64,000 bases of DNA from Spirosoma endbachense (lineage in GTDB: Bacteria > Bacteroidota > Bacteroidia > Cytophagales > Spirosomataceae): contig NZ_CP045997.1 of assembly GCF_010233585.1 (NCBI RefSeq), forward strand, positions 9,632,775 through 9,696,774. The letters are read 5' to 3'. This document shows, piece after piece, positions 51,567-61,343 of this stretch. Below the pieces are notes generated by a model that searched no databases, was not told where the DNA came from, and was given only the letters and a program-made list of their open reading frames with translations. Position 1 is the stretch's first letter. The number at the start of each line of letters is the position of its first letter. Position numbers and translations under genes: made by a program.

Positions 51567-53552
51567 ATGTGGCCGATTGAAATTGGGGTGAAAGCCAGAT
51601 GGCTATCCGCTTTCTGGACCGGCTTGTTTTTGGTTGTAGGTTTAGTGGCACAGGCACAGGACCCTAACAATAACTACTGTGTAGACCGAAAAGGAACAGC
51701 CGAAGGTGGATTCACTCTGGAAAAAGACAGGATCTGTCTTGGAGAGACAGTTAGAATAACAGCCGTACAGCCGAATGTTGTCAATGCCGGATATAATTAT
51801 GATTACAGCGGAAAAGGTATACCGCTGACTCCTACTAATATTACTAGTTATTCAGGTTATACTAAACCAGGCTCCTACACGATTATACAGGTTGGTAGTG
51901 CTGGCTCAGGGTCAATTGCCTGTAAAGTCGTTACGGTATTGGCCGTTGACCCGGTTAAGTTTACGGTTAAATTATGTTCAGGGCGGAAAGCTGTTGTTGT
52001 GCCTGATGAAACTACGCTTGGGCAATACGATAAATATGAAGTATACTGGGGTGATGGTGTACGGGAACAAAAAACACGCGCCGAGATGGTTGCCCAGCCT
52101 TCTCATACCTATACCAATAGTGGTGCCGGATCATCTTATGTCGTAACTGTCCAGGGGCTTTATAATGCACCAGTTGCGTGTCAACCACCCAAAGAAAATG
52201 TTTCCATACGGCCCGTATCTACTCCGTCGGCACCTTTAATTACGGAACTAACAACAACGAGCGATAACTCAATATCAATAAAGTATCAGTCTGATGTTAG
52301 TATACCTATTCAACTACGTCAGAAAGACGCATCGGGCATTTACACGGTAACTGGGCAAACGGGTACAGGTTCTGGCACGTTTACCGTTCAGACGGATGCT
52401 AAGCAAGTTCAGTGTTTTGATTTACAGTATCAGGATGCTTGTGATAACTCGAACATAATTAAATCAGATCAAGTCTGTAGTCTCGTGCTTAATGCCAAAG
52501 CCGGTAATAAGCAAAATGACTTGACCTGGCAACAGTATTCAGGAAGCGCTCCCGTCCGGAGGTATCAGATTATTAGAGGAAGTGCCCCCATTGGATCGAC
52601 GTTTAGCCAGACTACAACTTCCTATACTGACAATAACAAGATTGAGTGCGGAGTCCAATATTGTTATTCGATCGAAGCTACGATTACGGGAACTGCACAA
52701 ACCATTGTTCGGTCTGCACAGACCTGCGTAATAGGAACGAATACCGAAAAACCGGGGAATTTTGGCGATATTTTAGTTACCGTTCAAAATAACCACCCTT
52801 TTTTGATTGCGGCCTTGCCCACTACCAATACATCGACTAGTTATACAATGACAATAAGCCGGGCAAGTAGTCCGTCAGGTCCATTTCAGGTCGTTGGGAC
52901 AGCCTCTAAAAATACATTTACTGATGAGAGTGCCGATGCGTCGGCAGGGTCTTATTGTTATCAGTTGACTTATCAGAATAACTGTGGGCAGGTATCGGCT
53001 CCGTCGGAAACTGTTTGTTCGGTCTTTTTATCGTCGCAGTCGCCAACGGGTCTTGACTGGACAACTGGCTCGCCCTTTTCTCCGGGCAACGTAGCCAGCT
53101 ATTCGCTTGAAGTAGTCGATTCTGTCAATAACATAAGTAAGACAATCATACTTGGCGGTAATACGCATTATGAACCTGACCCGAACGATCCAAACCTGCA
53201 ATCGCAGCAATACCGGGTCGTTGCTCAATCGGCTGATGGAGTGGTTAGTTATTCGAATTTCTTTACATTAAGGCGAGACCCTAAAATCTTTGCGCCCGAT
53301 GCCTTTACACCCAATGGAGATGGCGTTAATGATACGTTTCTGATAAGAGGTACTTTCTTTGATAAATTCAGATTGACAATTTTCAGTCGATGGGGCGAGC
53401 CAATCTATACAACGACCGATCGAAACCAGGGGTGGGATGGTATGGTTAACGGGCAACCAGCCAATGCCGGGCAATATATGTACCGGGTTGAAGTAATAGA
53501 TTTTACCGATCAGAAAACTGTCCGTAACGGTGCGTTGTTATTAGTACGTTAG
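51567..53552 (+). CDS. Secreted protein with gliding-motility-associated C-terminal domain (type IX secretion)
   Basis: 661 residues from the ATG at 51567; the frame is open back to 51333, but the signal peptide (WLSAFWTGLFLVVGLVAQAQ) begins here. The middle contains PKD/fibronectin-like repeats (QYDKYEVYWGDG, LTWQQYSGSAPVRRYQIIRGS, and others). The last ~90 residues (APDAFTPNGDGVNDTFLI ... GWDGMVNGQPANAGQYMYRVEVID) are the CHU_C/T9SS type B sorting domain. It is exported by the type IX system and attached to the surface. More AT-rich than its neighbours. Confidence 0.9.
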   Translation: MWPIEIGVKARWLSAFWTGLFLVVGLVAQAQDPNNNYCVDRKGTAEGGFTLEKDRICLGETVRITAVQPNVVNAGYNYDYSGKGIPLTPTNITSYSGYTKPGSYTIIQVGSAGSGSIACKVVTVLAVDPVKFTVKLCSGRKAVVVPDETTLGQYDKYEVYWGDGVREQKTRAEMVAQPSHTYTNSGAGSSYVVTVQGLYNAPVACQPPKENVSIRPVSTPSAPLITELTTTSDNSISIKYQSDVSIPIQLRQKDASGIYTVTGQTGTGSGTFTVQTDAKQVQCFDLQYQDACDNSNIIKSDQVCSLVLNAKAGNKQNDLTWQQYSGSAPVRRYQIIRGSAPIGSTFSQTTTSYTDNNKIECGVQYCYSIEATITGTAQTIVRSAQTCVIGTNTEKPGNFGDILVTVQNNHPFLIAALPTTNTSTSYTMTISRASSPSGPFQVVGTASKNTFTDESADASAGSYCYQLTYQNNCGQVSAPSETVCSVFLSSQSPTGLDWTTGSPFSPGNVASYSLEVVDSVNNISKTIILGGNTHYEPDPNDPNLQSQQYRVVAQSADGVVSYSNFFTLRRDPKIFAPDAFTPNGDGVNDTFLIRGTFFDKFRLTIFSRWGEPIYTTTDRNQGWDGMVNGQPANAGQYMYRVEVIDFTDQKTVRNGALLLVR

Positions 53553-53627
53553 ATACAACGGCAGTTGACTGGTTTGGCAGTCTGACGTCAAAATTTCAAC
53601 GCCCAGAACCCCTTAAAAGATACCGCT

Positions 53628-53960
53628 ATGATGGATATGTTCGGAAAAATGAAGGAAGTGCAGTCCCGGATGCAGGATGCTCAACAGAGCCTTAGCGCCG
53701 TTACCGAAACTGGTGAATCGGGGGCTGGGCTGGTTAAAGTTACGGTCAATGGCTTAAAAAATGTTCTGAAAATTGAGATCGATCCTGATCTGATCAAGTC
53801 TCCGGCCGAAGACCGGGAAATGCTACAGGATTTGATCGTAGCTGCCACCAATAAGGCAATGGCCAATGTAGAAGTCAAAGCCCGTGAACACCTCCGGAAA
53901 GCTACTGAAGGATTATTACCAAATATTCCCGGCCTCAATCTGGACGGGCTAATGGGGTAA
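53628..53960 (+). CDS. YbaB/EbfC family nucleoid-associated protein
   Basis: 110 residues. MKEVQSRMQDAQQSLSAVTETGESGAGLVKVTVNGLKNVLKIEIDPDL is the typical YbaB start and core; the C-terminal LLPNIPGLNLDGLMG is a common tail. The family binds DNA as a dimer and is often encoded by dnaX-recR, neither of which is in the window. An inverted repeat separates it from the glycosyltransferase gene. Confidence 0.93.
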   Translation: MMDMFGKMKEVQSRMQDAQQSLSAVTETGESGAGLVKVTVNGLKNVLKIEIDPDLIKSPAEDREMLQDLIVAATNKAMANVEVKAREHLRKATEGLLPNIPGLNLDGLMG

Positions 53961-53968
53961 AGTGTTTA

Positions 53969-54033
53969 AGTTTGCAGTTTACAGTCGGCTTATTTCCTGC
54001 AACTGTAAAACTGCAAACTGCAAACTGCAAACT
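53969..54033. repeat. Inverted repeat with CTGCAAA tandem units
   Basis: AGTTTGCAGTTTACAG (53969-53984) pairs with CTGTAAAACTGCAAACT (54003-54019, one bulge), and CTGCAAA repeats three times up to the next start codon. It sits right before the glycosyltransferase's TTG start. Confidence 0.65.
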
Positions 54034-54037
54034 AATT

Positions 54038-55087
54038 TTGGATACCCTCGCAATTGTCATTCTTAATTATAACGGTCAATCTTTCTTAGCCAAGTTTCTT
54101 CCGATAGTGCTTACCTATGCTGAAGGGTACCCGGTTTATGTCGCCGATAGTGCCTCTACAGATCATTCCGTAGCATATGTTCGGGCTACTTTCCCCAACG
54201 TTCGGCTTATTGAACTACCTTATAACGGCGGCTACGCTGGTGGTTACAATATGGCTCTTGACTACATTCGGACTCACTACGGTGGAGCCCGGTACTATGT
54301 TCTCCCTAATTCTGACATTGAAGTTACACCTGGCTGGATCCCGCCCGTATTGGCGCTATTGGAGGCTAATCCACAGATTGCAGCGTGTCAGCCCAAAATC
54401 CGTTCGTATAGCCAGCGCGACCAGTTCGAACATGCAGGGGCGGCTGGTGGCTTTGTCGACTGGCTTGGTTACGTTTTTTGCCGGGGGCGTATTTTTGCTA
54501 CCTTCGAAACCGATCATGGGCAATACGACGACAATCGACAGGTTTTCTGGGCAACGGGCGCCTGTCTGTTCATACGGGCTGATTTGTTTCATCAGGTTGG
54601 CGGTTTCGATGCATCGTTCTTTGCCCACATGGAAGAAATAGACCTATGCTGGCGATTGCAACGACTAGGTTACCATGTTTGGGCATGCGGCCAATCGACA
54701 GTTTATCATGTGGGTGGTGGCACGCTCCATAAATCGAATCCCCAAAAAACCTACCTGAATTACCGAAACAGCCTGTTCATGTTGTATAAGAACTGGCCTG
54801 CCGATGGCTGGCTGTGGGGCAAATTTCTACTACGGCTCGTATTGGATGGCGTGTCGTCGTTGCTTTTCCTGAAGGTGGGGCAATGGCGTGATGTGCTGGC
54901 CATTATCCGGGCGCACTTTGCTTTTTATCGCCATTTGCCGGAGTTGCACAGACAACGCAGGGCTTTAATGCAGCAACAGAAAGCCGATGCAGTTCTGTAT
55001 CCGCACAGCATTGTCTGGTCCTACTTTATGAAAGGGGAGAGGCTATTTAAGGAGATGCGCGATGTGGCGTCAGTTTCTCAAAACTGA
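54038..55087 (+). CDS. Family 2 glycosyltransferase (rhamnosyltransferase-like)
   Basis: 349 residues with a TTG start at 54038; the frame upstream is inverted-repeat sequence. GT-A fold: AIVILNYNG, ADSASTDHS, YNGGYAGGYNMAL, VLPNSDIEV (DxD position) and WATGACLFIRADLF...GFDASFFAHMEEIDLCWRLQ. It adds a sugar, often rhamnose or similar, to a lipid- or polysaccharide-linked acceptor at the inner membrane. No O-antigen cluster surrounds it. Confidence 0.92.
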   Translation: MDTLAIVILNYNGQSFLAKFLPIVLTYAEGYPVYVADSASTDHSVAYVRATFPNVRLIELPYNGGYAGGYNMALDYIRTHYGGARYYVLPNSDIEVTPGWIPPVLALLEANPQIAACQPKIRSYSQRDQFEHAGAAGGFVDWLGYVFCRGRIFATFETDHGQYDDNRQVFWATGACLFIRADLFHQVGGFDASFFAHMEEIDLCWRLQRLGYHVWACGQSTVYHVGGGTLHKSNPQKTYLNYRNSLFMLYKNWPADGWLWGKFLLRLVLDGVSSLLFLKVGQWRDVLAIIRAHFAFYRHLPELHRQRRALMQQQKADAVLYPHSIVWSYFMKGERLFKEMRDVASVSQN

Positions 55088-55129
55088 CATTGGTTAGGGC
55101 CGTTCGGGAAACTGAAACTACTCAGTAAT

Positions 55130-55351
55130 TTACAACTCCCAAATGGTCGGATGGGCATGCCGACGAAGATGCTTGTTCATTTCCATCCAGAAGGCCAGAA
55201 TTAGATAGAGGACAACCGGCGATCCTAACGTTAGAAACGAGGTGTAGATAAAGTACAGCCGGATGCTGCTGGCCGAGATGTTCATTTTCTCTCCCAGTAA
55301 CGTGCAGACCCCAAATGCCTGTTTCTCGACAAAATACCTAAGTTTATCCAT
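55130..55351 (-). CDS. PspC domain protein
   Basis: 73 residues, a single PspC domain: GVCTLLGEKMNISASSIRLYFIYTSFLTLGSPVVLYLILAFWM contains its short N-terminal helix and one or two membrane segments. PspC proteins respond to envelope stress. It is short, has no partner pspA/B in the window, and lies between the glycosyltransferase and cold-shock genes. Confidence 0.88.
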   Translation of the reverse strand: MDKLRYFVEKQAFGVCTLLGEKMNISASSIRLYFIYTSFLTLGSPVVLYLILAFWMEMNKHLRRHAHPTIWEL

Positions 55352-55697
55352 ACTAGTTCAGTTGGCGTATGGCTCTAAAAGTTTATACGCTATTACTGCT
55401 ATGACAAAGCTAACGAACGAAATCAATAGATTGTTTGCCGTTTACACAGAAAAACGCAACATATCGGGTAAAACTACCTAAAAATAGGTGGTTTTCGCCT
55501 TGAATTTGGAACAAATTTATTTACTTTGTGTTGTAGCGTGGGCAGTGGTTATTTAAACTACTGGCTTGCTATTGTCAACAAAGTCCGTTGAGTTTCAGCC
55601 AAGTATTATCTCTGCTGTATGCTTTGGTGCCTGTTTCGCGTCCTTTGTTACTCTCTGTCCCTTTGTATGTTTAATTAGTTTAATTTTTTTTAGTTTT

Positions 55698-55904
55698 ATG
55701 CAAACAGGTGTAGTAAAGTTTTTCAACGAAAGCAAAGGCTACGGGTTTATCGTTGAGGATGATTCCAATCGTGACATTTTTGTCCACATTACGGGTCTCA
55801 ATGGTATCACCATCCGCGAAAAGGACCGGGTGCAGTTCGAAGTTGTTGATGGCAAAAAAGGCCTCAACGCCGTAAAAGTGAAAAAAATTGAGTCAGATTA
55901 TTAA
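55698..55904 (+). CDS. Cold-shock (CspA-like) protein
   Basis: 68 residues from the ATG at 55698. MQTGVVKFFNESKGYGFIVEDDSNRDIFVHITGLNG holds the RNP1 and RNP2 motifs (KGYGFIV, DIFVHI), and the family's usual length is ~65-70. It binds single-stranded RNA/DNA and acts as an RNA chaperone. The frame is open another 132 bp upstream, but that part is non-homologous and rich in hydrophobic residues; it is likely a long 5' leader, common in cold-shock genes. A strong terminator follows. Confidence 0.95.
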   Translation: MQTGVVKFFNESKGYGFIVEDDSNRDIFVHITGLNGITIREKDRVQFEVVDGKKGLNAVKVKKIESDY

Positions 55905-55930
55905 ACCTTCTCCTCTGACCACGGAATAAC

Positions 55931-55962
55931 AAACCCCGCCCAATATCTGAGCGGGGTTTTTC
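55931..55962 (+). terminator. Rho-independent terminator of the cold-shock gene
   Basis: AAACCCCGC pairs with GCGGGGTTT across an 11-base loop and runs into TTTTTC, 26 bp after the stop codon. Confidence 0.92.
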
Positions 55963-55968
55963 AATTAG

Positions 55969-56042
55969 GCCTTTCGCAGAGAAGCGTGCCACGGTTTTTA
56001 TGAGCTCGATTAAGAACCGTGGCACGCTTCTCTGCGAAAGGC
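55969..56042. repeat. Perfect 28-bp inverted repeat
   Basis: The 28-base arms (GCCTTTCGCAGAGAAGC... and complement at 56015-56042) flank an 18-base loop. It lies between the cold-shock terminator and the lysS stop codon. The segment GTGCCACGGTTT is shared with the hairpin region at 32462-32508, so the element may be dispersed. Confidence 0.8.
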
Positions 56043-56072
56043 TTATCTATAACTCTGGTAGTGCCGGTTTGT

Positions 56073-57842
56073 TTATTGCCCCGTCCAGCTACGAACGTCG
56101 GCGATGTTCGGCATCGGAACTTCTAGTTTGAGCTTTTTGCGTACACCCCCCAAATCGTTAAAGAGTTTGTTGGGGTTCGCCGTGCGGAGTTGCTCAACGG
56201 TCAGGAAACCAAGCTTTTGTACCGCCGGTACCCATTCTGCCGGAACGCCAGCCGCAACAAAATCACTCTCATCCGATTGCTCCAGTTTCTTTTCGGGGCG
56301 CATCTGTGGAAAAAAGAGTACATCCTGAATGGAGGGCTGGTTGGTCATGATCATCGTTAGCCGATCGATGCCCAGGCCAACGCCCGCTGTTGGCGGCATT
56401 CCATATTCCAGAGCCCGCAGAAAATCTTCATCCAGGGCCATCGCTTCTTCATCGCCCCGTTCGGCCAGTCGCAATTGCTCCTCGAAGCGTTCGCGCTGGT
56501 CCAGCGGGTCGTTTAGCTCAGAATACGCATTGGCAATCTCCTTCCCATTACAGATAGCCTCGAAACGTTCGACCAGTCCTGGCTTGCTCCGGTGCTTTTT
56601 GGTTAAGGGCGACATTTCAACCGGGTAGTCGGTAATGAATGTCGGCTGAATCAGGTTGGGTTCGCAGGCGTCGCCAAAGAGTTCATCGATCAATTTCGAT
56701 TTGCCCATTGTGCTGTCGACCTTTATTCCGCGACCTTCGGCTACCTGCCGGAGTTCCGCTTCTTCCATTTCCGACACATCAACACCCGTATATTCCTGAA
56801 TGGCCTCGAACATAGTCAGGCGTTTCCAGGGGCGTTTGAAGTCGATAACGTTGTCGCCAACGGTCACTTTCGTCGTTCCGGCCACGTCTAATGCCACTTT
56901 TTCGACCATTTCCTCGATGGTGTCCATCATCCAGAGATAATCTTTGTAGGCAACGTAGAATTCCACCTGCGTAAATTCCGGATTGTGGGTTCGGTCCATT
57001 CCCTCATTCCTGAAATCTTTCGCGAATTCGAATACGCCGTCGTAGCCGCCTACAATGAGCCGTTTCAGGTACAACTCGTTGGCAATCCGCATGTAAAGCG
57101 TCATGTCGAGCGAGTTGTGATGCGTACGGAATGGCCGTGCCGCTGCTCCGCCATGAATTGGCTGAAGAATTGGGGTTTCGACCTCCAGATAACCTTTCTG
57201 GCTCAGGAACTGACGAATTGAATTGACCAGCTTGGTCCGTTTTACGAACACATCGCGCACGTGCGGGTTCACGATCAGATCAACGTAGCGCTGCCGGTAG
57301 CGTTGTTCGGCGTCGGTAAAAGCGTCGAAGGTTTCCTTTTCGCCTTTCTCGTTCACCACTTCTTTTACAACGGGCAGGGGCCGCAGCGACTTATTCAATA
57401 CCTTGAACTCGTTCACGTAAACCGACAGTTCGCCGGTTTTGGTCGAGAAAACATGCCCACGGACACCAATAATATCGCCGATGTCAAGCAGTTTCTTAAA
57501 TACCGTGTTATACAGCGTTTTGTCTTCGCCAGGGCAAATGTCATCGCGCCGGAAATAAAACTGAAGCCGTCCGGTAGAATCCTGAATTTCGGCGAAGGAT
57601 GCGCTTCCCATAATACGAAAACCCATCAGCCGACCAGCCAACTGAACGTTTCCCCAGCGTTCGTCGCCAGAAAGGTCCATTTCGGGGGCAATCTCAGTTC
57701 CTGGGCCCTTGTCGAAAGCAGCGCGGATATCGGCAATGGTCGTTGTTACATCGAATAATTCAGCAGGATAGGGATCAATACCCATCCGTATTAATTCTTC
57801 GCGTTTTTGTCGGCGGTTTATCTCTTGTTCGCTCAGTAGCAT
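56073..57842 (-). CDS. lysS: Lysyl-tRNA synthetase with C-terminal extension
   Basis: 589 residues from the ATG at 57842. Class II synthetase: an N-terminal OB anticodon-binding domain, motif 2 [20 protein letters not shown] and motif 3 [15 protein letters not shown]. The catalytic domain ends near [11 protein letters not shown]; a further ~70 residues ([34 protein letters not shown]...) form a helical extension of the kind seen in many Bacteroidota LysRS proteins. It loads lysine onto tRNA-Lys. The upstream region is divergent with the esterase gene at 58114. Confidence 0.95.
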   Translation of the reverse strand: MLLSEQEINRRQKREELIRMGIDPYPAELFDVTTTIADIRAAFDKGPGTEIAPEMDLSGDERWGNVQLAGRLMGFRIMGSASFAEIQDSTGRLQFYFRRDDICPGEDKTLYNTVFKKLLDIGDIIGVRGHVFSTKTGELSVYVNEFKVLNKSLRPLPVVKEVVNEKGEKETFDAFTDAEQRYRQRYVDLIVNPHVRDVFVKRTKLVNSIRQFLSQKGYLEVETPILQPIHGGAAARPFRTHHNSLDMTLYMRIANELYLKRLIVGGYDGVFEFAKDFRNEGMDRTHNPEFTQVEFYVAYKDYLWMMDTIEEMVEKVALDVAGTTKVTVGDNVIDFKRPWKRLTMFEAIQEYTGVDVSEMEEAELRQVAEGRGIKVDSTMGKSKLIDELFGDACEPNLIQPTFITDYPVEMSPLTKKHRSKPGLVERFEAICNGKEIANAYSELNDPLDQRERFEEQLRLAERGDEEAMALDEDFLRALEYGMPPTAGVGLGIDRLTMIMTNQPSIQDVLFFPQMRPEKKLEQSDESDFVAAGVPAEWVPAVQKLGFLTVEQLRTANPNKLFNDLGGVRKKLKLEVPMPNIADVRSWTGQ

Positions 57843-58113
57843 GATAGTCAATGTGTCGGTCGGCCAACTGAATGGGCTGACCACTATTTGAGGGCGCAAA
57901 AATAGTGAAAAGGATTGGCGTTTACAGGTATAAGGTTGAATAGACTATAGCCGAAAAGGGCTTTATGTGTTTTGGCGTGAGCGAAGGTGACAAAGCCGGG
58001 ACGGTGAATTTTGAGGAAATAGATCGGGACGAGTCACTTTATACGAAAATCACTGCTCCTTGCTATGCCATCTCTAGTTTAATTTAGCAACTCATTTTGT
58101 AAACCTTAACACA

Positions 58114-58944
58114 ATGCATTATCTGCGTACGCTGCTGGCTTTAGGAATTCTGTTTTTAGTAAATCAATCGGTACAGGCGGCTAAAATTGATACGGTAGAA
58201 ACCTATAGCACGTCGATGAAGAAGTCGATCAAGGCCGTTATCATGACCCCGGATACCTATACAAATGATAAGGAACTGCCTGTTTTATACCTGCTGCACG
58301 GCTATGGCGGTAATTATAGTGACTGGGTCAAAAAAGCAGCTTCTATTCGCAATGCCGCCGATCTGCACCAGATGATTATTGTGTGTCCTGATGGTAATAT
58401 TGGCAGCTGGTATTTCGATAGTCCTGCCGATCCTTCCTTCCGGTACGAAACCTACGTAGCCAGTGAACTCGTAACCTGGGTCGATAGCCATTACAAAACG
58501 ATTAAAGATCGGTCGGGCCGGGCGATTACGGGGCTTAGCATGGGCGGACATGGCGCTTTGTATCTCGCATTCCGGCACCAGACCGTTTTCGGGGCTGCCG
58601 GAAGCATGAGTGGCGGTGTCGACATCCGGCCATTCCCCAACAATTGGGATATGGCCAAGCGACTGGGAACGTACGCCCAGTTTCCGGAACGTTGGGAGCA
58701 AAATACGGTCATTAATCTGCTTCATTTGCTTACGCCGGGTGCTCTATCGCTGATTATTGATTGTGGTAGTGACGATTTTTTCTTTCGCGTCAATAACAAT
58801 CTGCACGAGAAGCTTCTGGAACGCAACATTGCGCATGATTACATTGCCCGGCCCGGTAGTCATAACTGGGCCTACTGGAACAATGCAATAAACTACCAAT
58901 TGCTATTCATGCGGCAGTACTTTGACCGACAGAAGCCCAATTAG
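58114..58944 (+). CDS. Secreted esterase, alpha/beta hydrolase (CE1-like)
   Basis: 276 residues with signal peptide MHYLRTLLALGILFLVNQSVQA. The catalytic Ser is in GLSMGGHG, Asp in DCGSDDFF, and His in GSHNWAYW; LLHGYGGNYSDW is the oxyanion loop. The pattern is that of the esterase-D / feruloyl-acetyl esterase (CE1) group. It probably removes acyl groups from polysaccharides or small esters outside the cytoplasm. It is followed by a second esterase gene 86 bp downstream. Confidence 0.9.
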   Translation: MHYLRTLLALGILFLVNQSVQAAKIDTVETYSTSMKKSIKAVIMTPDTYTNDKELPVLYLLHGYGGNYSDWVKKAASIRNAADLHQMIIVCPDGNIGSWYFDSPADPSFRYETYVASELVTWVDSHYKTIKDRSGRAITGLSMGGHGALYLAFRHQTVFGAAGSMSGGVDIRPFPNNWDMAKRLGTYAQFPERWEQNTVINLLHLLTPGALSLIIDCGSDDFFFRVNNNLHEKLLERNIAHDYIARPGSHNWAYWNNAINYQLLFMRQYFDRQKPN

Positions 58945-59030
58945 ACGCATAGATAAGCAAGAATAATGGCCGATTGGGTAAGAAAGACGGATGGCGTCCT
59001 TGTGCATAAATAGACCTTCATTACTGAATT

Positions 59031-60464
59031 ATGACTTCTCATTTTTCGCGTCTGTTCGTTTTTATTAGCTGCTTTCTGTTGTCATATTCTGTAGCGGTTG
59101 CTCAGAAAAAAATACGGATTGCCTGCGTTGGCAATAGCATCACCTACGGGAGCGGACTAGAGAATCGGGAACAAAATTCGTATCCCAGCCAATTGCAGAA
59201 CCTGTTAGGCAGCCGTTATGAAGTATTGAATTTTGGTGTGAGCGGCAGAACAGTAATTCGCCAGACGGGTAATTCGTACATGGCGACTCCGGCCTATAAA
59301 GAAGCCTTGCAGAGTAGCCCTGATCTGGTTTTTATCAAGCTCGGAACAAATGATAGCCGGTTGCCCTACCGTTTGCAGATCGATAGCTTCGCCACCGATT
59401 ATAAAACCCTGATTCGGTCTTTTAAGGGGCTGCCGACAAATCCACGTATTGTCCTGTTACTGCCGGTGGCGTCGTTTTTGACCGACACGACCCGACAAAC
59501 CGATCAAGCCATAACCAAGCTGATCATGCCGCGAATTCGTCAGGTAGCCTTCGACGAAAAGTGTGAACTCATTGATTTGCATTCGCTTTTTGTCGATCAC
59601 CCGGAGCTATTTCCGGATAAACTGCACCCCAACTCGTCGGGCGCAACAATTATCGCAAAACGATTGTACGAAGCCATAAATGCGCAGGAAGAGAATGGCT
59701 TCGATTTCTTTCCGAAAATAAAAGGAGAGTACAGCGTTTCCTCCTTCTATGGCTACGACTGCGCTGATTTTTCCTTTGAAGGAAGAGCCTGTAAAGTAGT
59801 TAAACCACGACGACCAGCGAAAGGCCTGCCCTGGGTCTGGCGTGCCCGATTCTGGGGGCATGAACCACAAACAGATATTGCCCTGCTGGATCGTGGCTTT
59901 CATGTTGTTTACTGCGATGTGGCCGAGCTATTCGGTAATGCTCAGGCGGTGTCAATCTGGAATCATTTTTATGCGTTTGCCCAACAGGCGGGATTAGCTA
60001 AAAAAGTAGCACTGGAAGGATTGAGTCGCGGGGGTGTTTACGCGTATAACTGGGCCGCCGAAAATCCGGAGAAGGTAGCTTGTGTATACGTCGATGCGCC
60101 CGTACTCGATCTGAAAAGCTGGCCGGGAGGCAAAGGGCAGGGCAAGGGTAGCCCGAGCGATTGGGAGATTTTTAAAAAAGATTTCGAGCTGACAACCGAC
60201 GAGCAGGCAATGGCCTTTAAAGGAAATCCGATGGATAAAGTTGCCGATATAGTAAAAGGCCATTATCCACTCCTGCACGTGGTGGGAGACGCTGACGATT
60301 TGGTTCTGGTGAGCGAGAATACGGCCCCTTTTGAGCAGAAAGTCAGGGAGAGTGGGGGTGACATTCAGGTAATTCACAAACCGGGCATCGGCCACCATCC
60401 GCATAGCCTACCCAATCCAACACCGATCGTTGAGTTCATTCTCAAGGCAACAACCGGGCGTTAA
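59031..60464 (+). CDS. SGNH hydrolase fused to an alpha/beta hydrolase
   Basis: 477 residues with signal peptide ending near SVAVAQ. Residues ~22-220 are an SGNH/GDSL esterase: GNSITYG (Ser), GVSGRT, GTNDS, and DKLHPNSSG (Asp, His). Residues ~240-477 are a second, alpha/beta hydrolase-like domain with GLSRGG (nucleophile Ser) and GIGHHPHS (His). Both sets of active-site residues look complete. Such double esterases may deacylate complex carbohydrates or bile-like substrates; the substrate is not known. Confidence 0.88.
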   Translation: MTSHFSRLFVFISCFLLSYSVAVAQKKIRIACVGNSITYGSGLENREQNSYPSQLQNLLGSRYEVLNFGVSGRTVIRQTGNSYMATPAYKEALQSSPDLVFIKLGTNDSRLPYRLQIDSFATDYKTLIRSFKGLPTNPRIVLLLPVASFLTDTTRQTDQAITKLIMPRIRQVAFDEKCELIDLHSLFVDHPELFPDKLHPNSSGATIIAKRLYEAINAQEENGFDFFPKIKGEYSVSSFYGYDCADFSFEGRACKVVKPRRPAKGLPWVWRARFWGHEPQTDIALLDRGFHVVYCDVAELFGNAQAVSIWNHFYAFAQQAGLAKKVALEGLSRGGVYAYNWAAENPEKVACVYVDAPVLDLKSWPGGKGQGKGSPSDWEIFKKDFELTTDEQAMAFKGNPMDKVADIVKGHYPLLHVVGDADDLVLVSENTAPFEQKVRESGGDIQVIHKPGIGHHPHSLPNPTPIVEFILKATTGR

Positions 60465-60551
60465 TGATTGCCCCTAATGCTCAACAAACTCCTGTTTTTG
60501 TAAAAATTGCCACTAGAAACAATCCCTAAAAAGCTGTTTCTTTGTAGTACT

Positions 60552-61343
60552 ATGCAATTGTTTATTACCTCCTTAAATTCGGGCAGCAACGGAAACTGCT
60601 ATTATGTTGGAAACGAGCAGGAGGCTGTTTTAATCGATGCCGGAATTTCCTGTCGGGAGACTGAACGGCGAATGCTGCGCCTGGGCTTGTCTATGCATAC
60701 CGTAAAGGCCATTTTTATTTCCCACGAACATACCGACCATATCCGCGGAGTTGCGCAACTGGCTAAGAAATATCAATTGCCTGTTTTCATTACACCCCGC
60801 ACGCTCAACAATTCAAGAATACCCCAACGCGATTTTCCTGTCAAACCCTTACGAGGGTATGAACCCGTCTGGATTGGTGAACTTTGCGTCACTGCTTTCC
60901 CCAAGCAGCATGATGCTTCCGATCCGCATAGCTTCCTTGTTACGTATAAAGGTATCAATATAGGGGTACTTACCGATATTGGCGCGCCATGCGAACACGT
61001 TATCAACCACTTTAGTCAATGTCATGCCGCCTTTCTGGAGGCTAATTATGATGATGAGTTACTAGAGAAAGGAAGCTATCCTTATTATCTAAAACGTAGA
61101 GTTCGCGGGGATAAAGGGCATCTCTCTAATCAGCAGGCACTGGATTTATTTAAAAACCATAAGCCTTCGTTTATGAGCCATGTCTTGCTGTCTCACTTGT
61201 CAAAAGACAATAATTCGCCAGACCTGCTTCGGGACTTATTTACTCCTCATATGCAGAACACCCAGCTTATTGTAGCTTCCCGGTATGAGGAAACGCCTGT
61301 TTACAGGATCGGTATAACTCAGGAAGTCCTCCAGTTGCAGTAG
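60552..61343 (+). CDS. MBL fold hydrolase (YycJ/WalJ-like)
   Basis: 263 residues from the ATG at 60552 (the upstream 15 codons are non-homologous). The metallo-beta-lactamase motif HEHTDH is near residue 58, preceded by LNSGSNGNCYYV, the usual YycJ start, and followed by FPKQHDASDPHSF and a conserved EANYDDELL. WalJ/YycJ proteins are exonuclease-like and linked to DNA repair/cell wall stress. No WalRK operon is nearby. Confidence 0.9.
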   Translation: MQLFITSLNSGSNGNCYYVGNEQEAVLIDAGISCRETERRMLRLGLSMHTVKAIFISHEHTDHIRGVAQLAKKYQLPVFITPRTLNNSRIPQRDFPVKPLRGYEPVWIGELCVTAFPKQHDASDPHSFLVTYKGINIGVLTDIGAPCEHVINHFSQCHAAFLEANYDDELLEKGSYPYYLKRRVRGDKGHLSNQQALDLFKNHKPSFMSHVLLSHLSKDNNSPDLLRDLFTPHMQNTQLIVASRYEETPVYRIGITQEVLQLQ

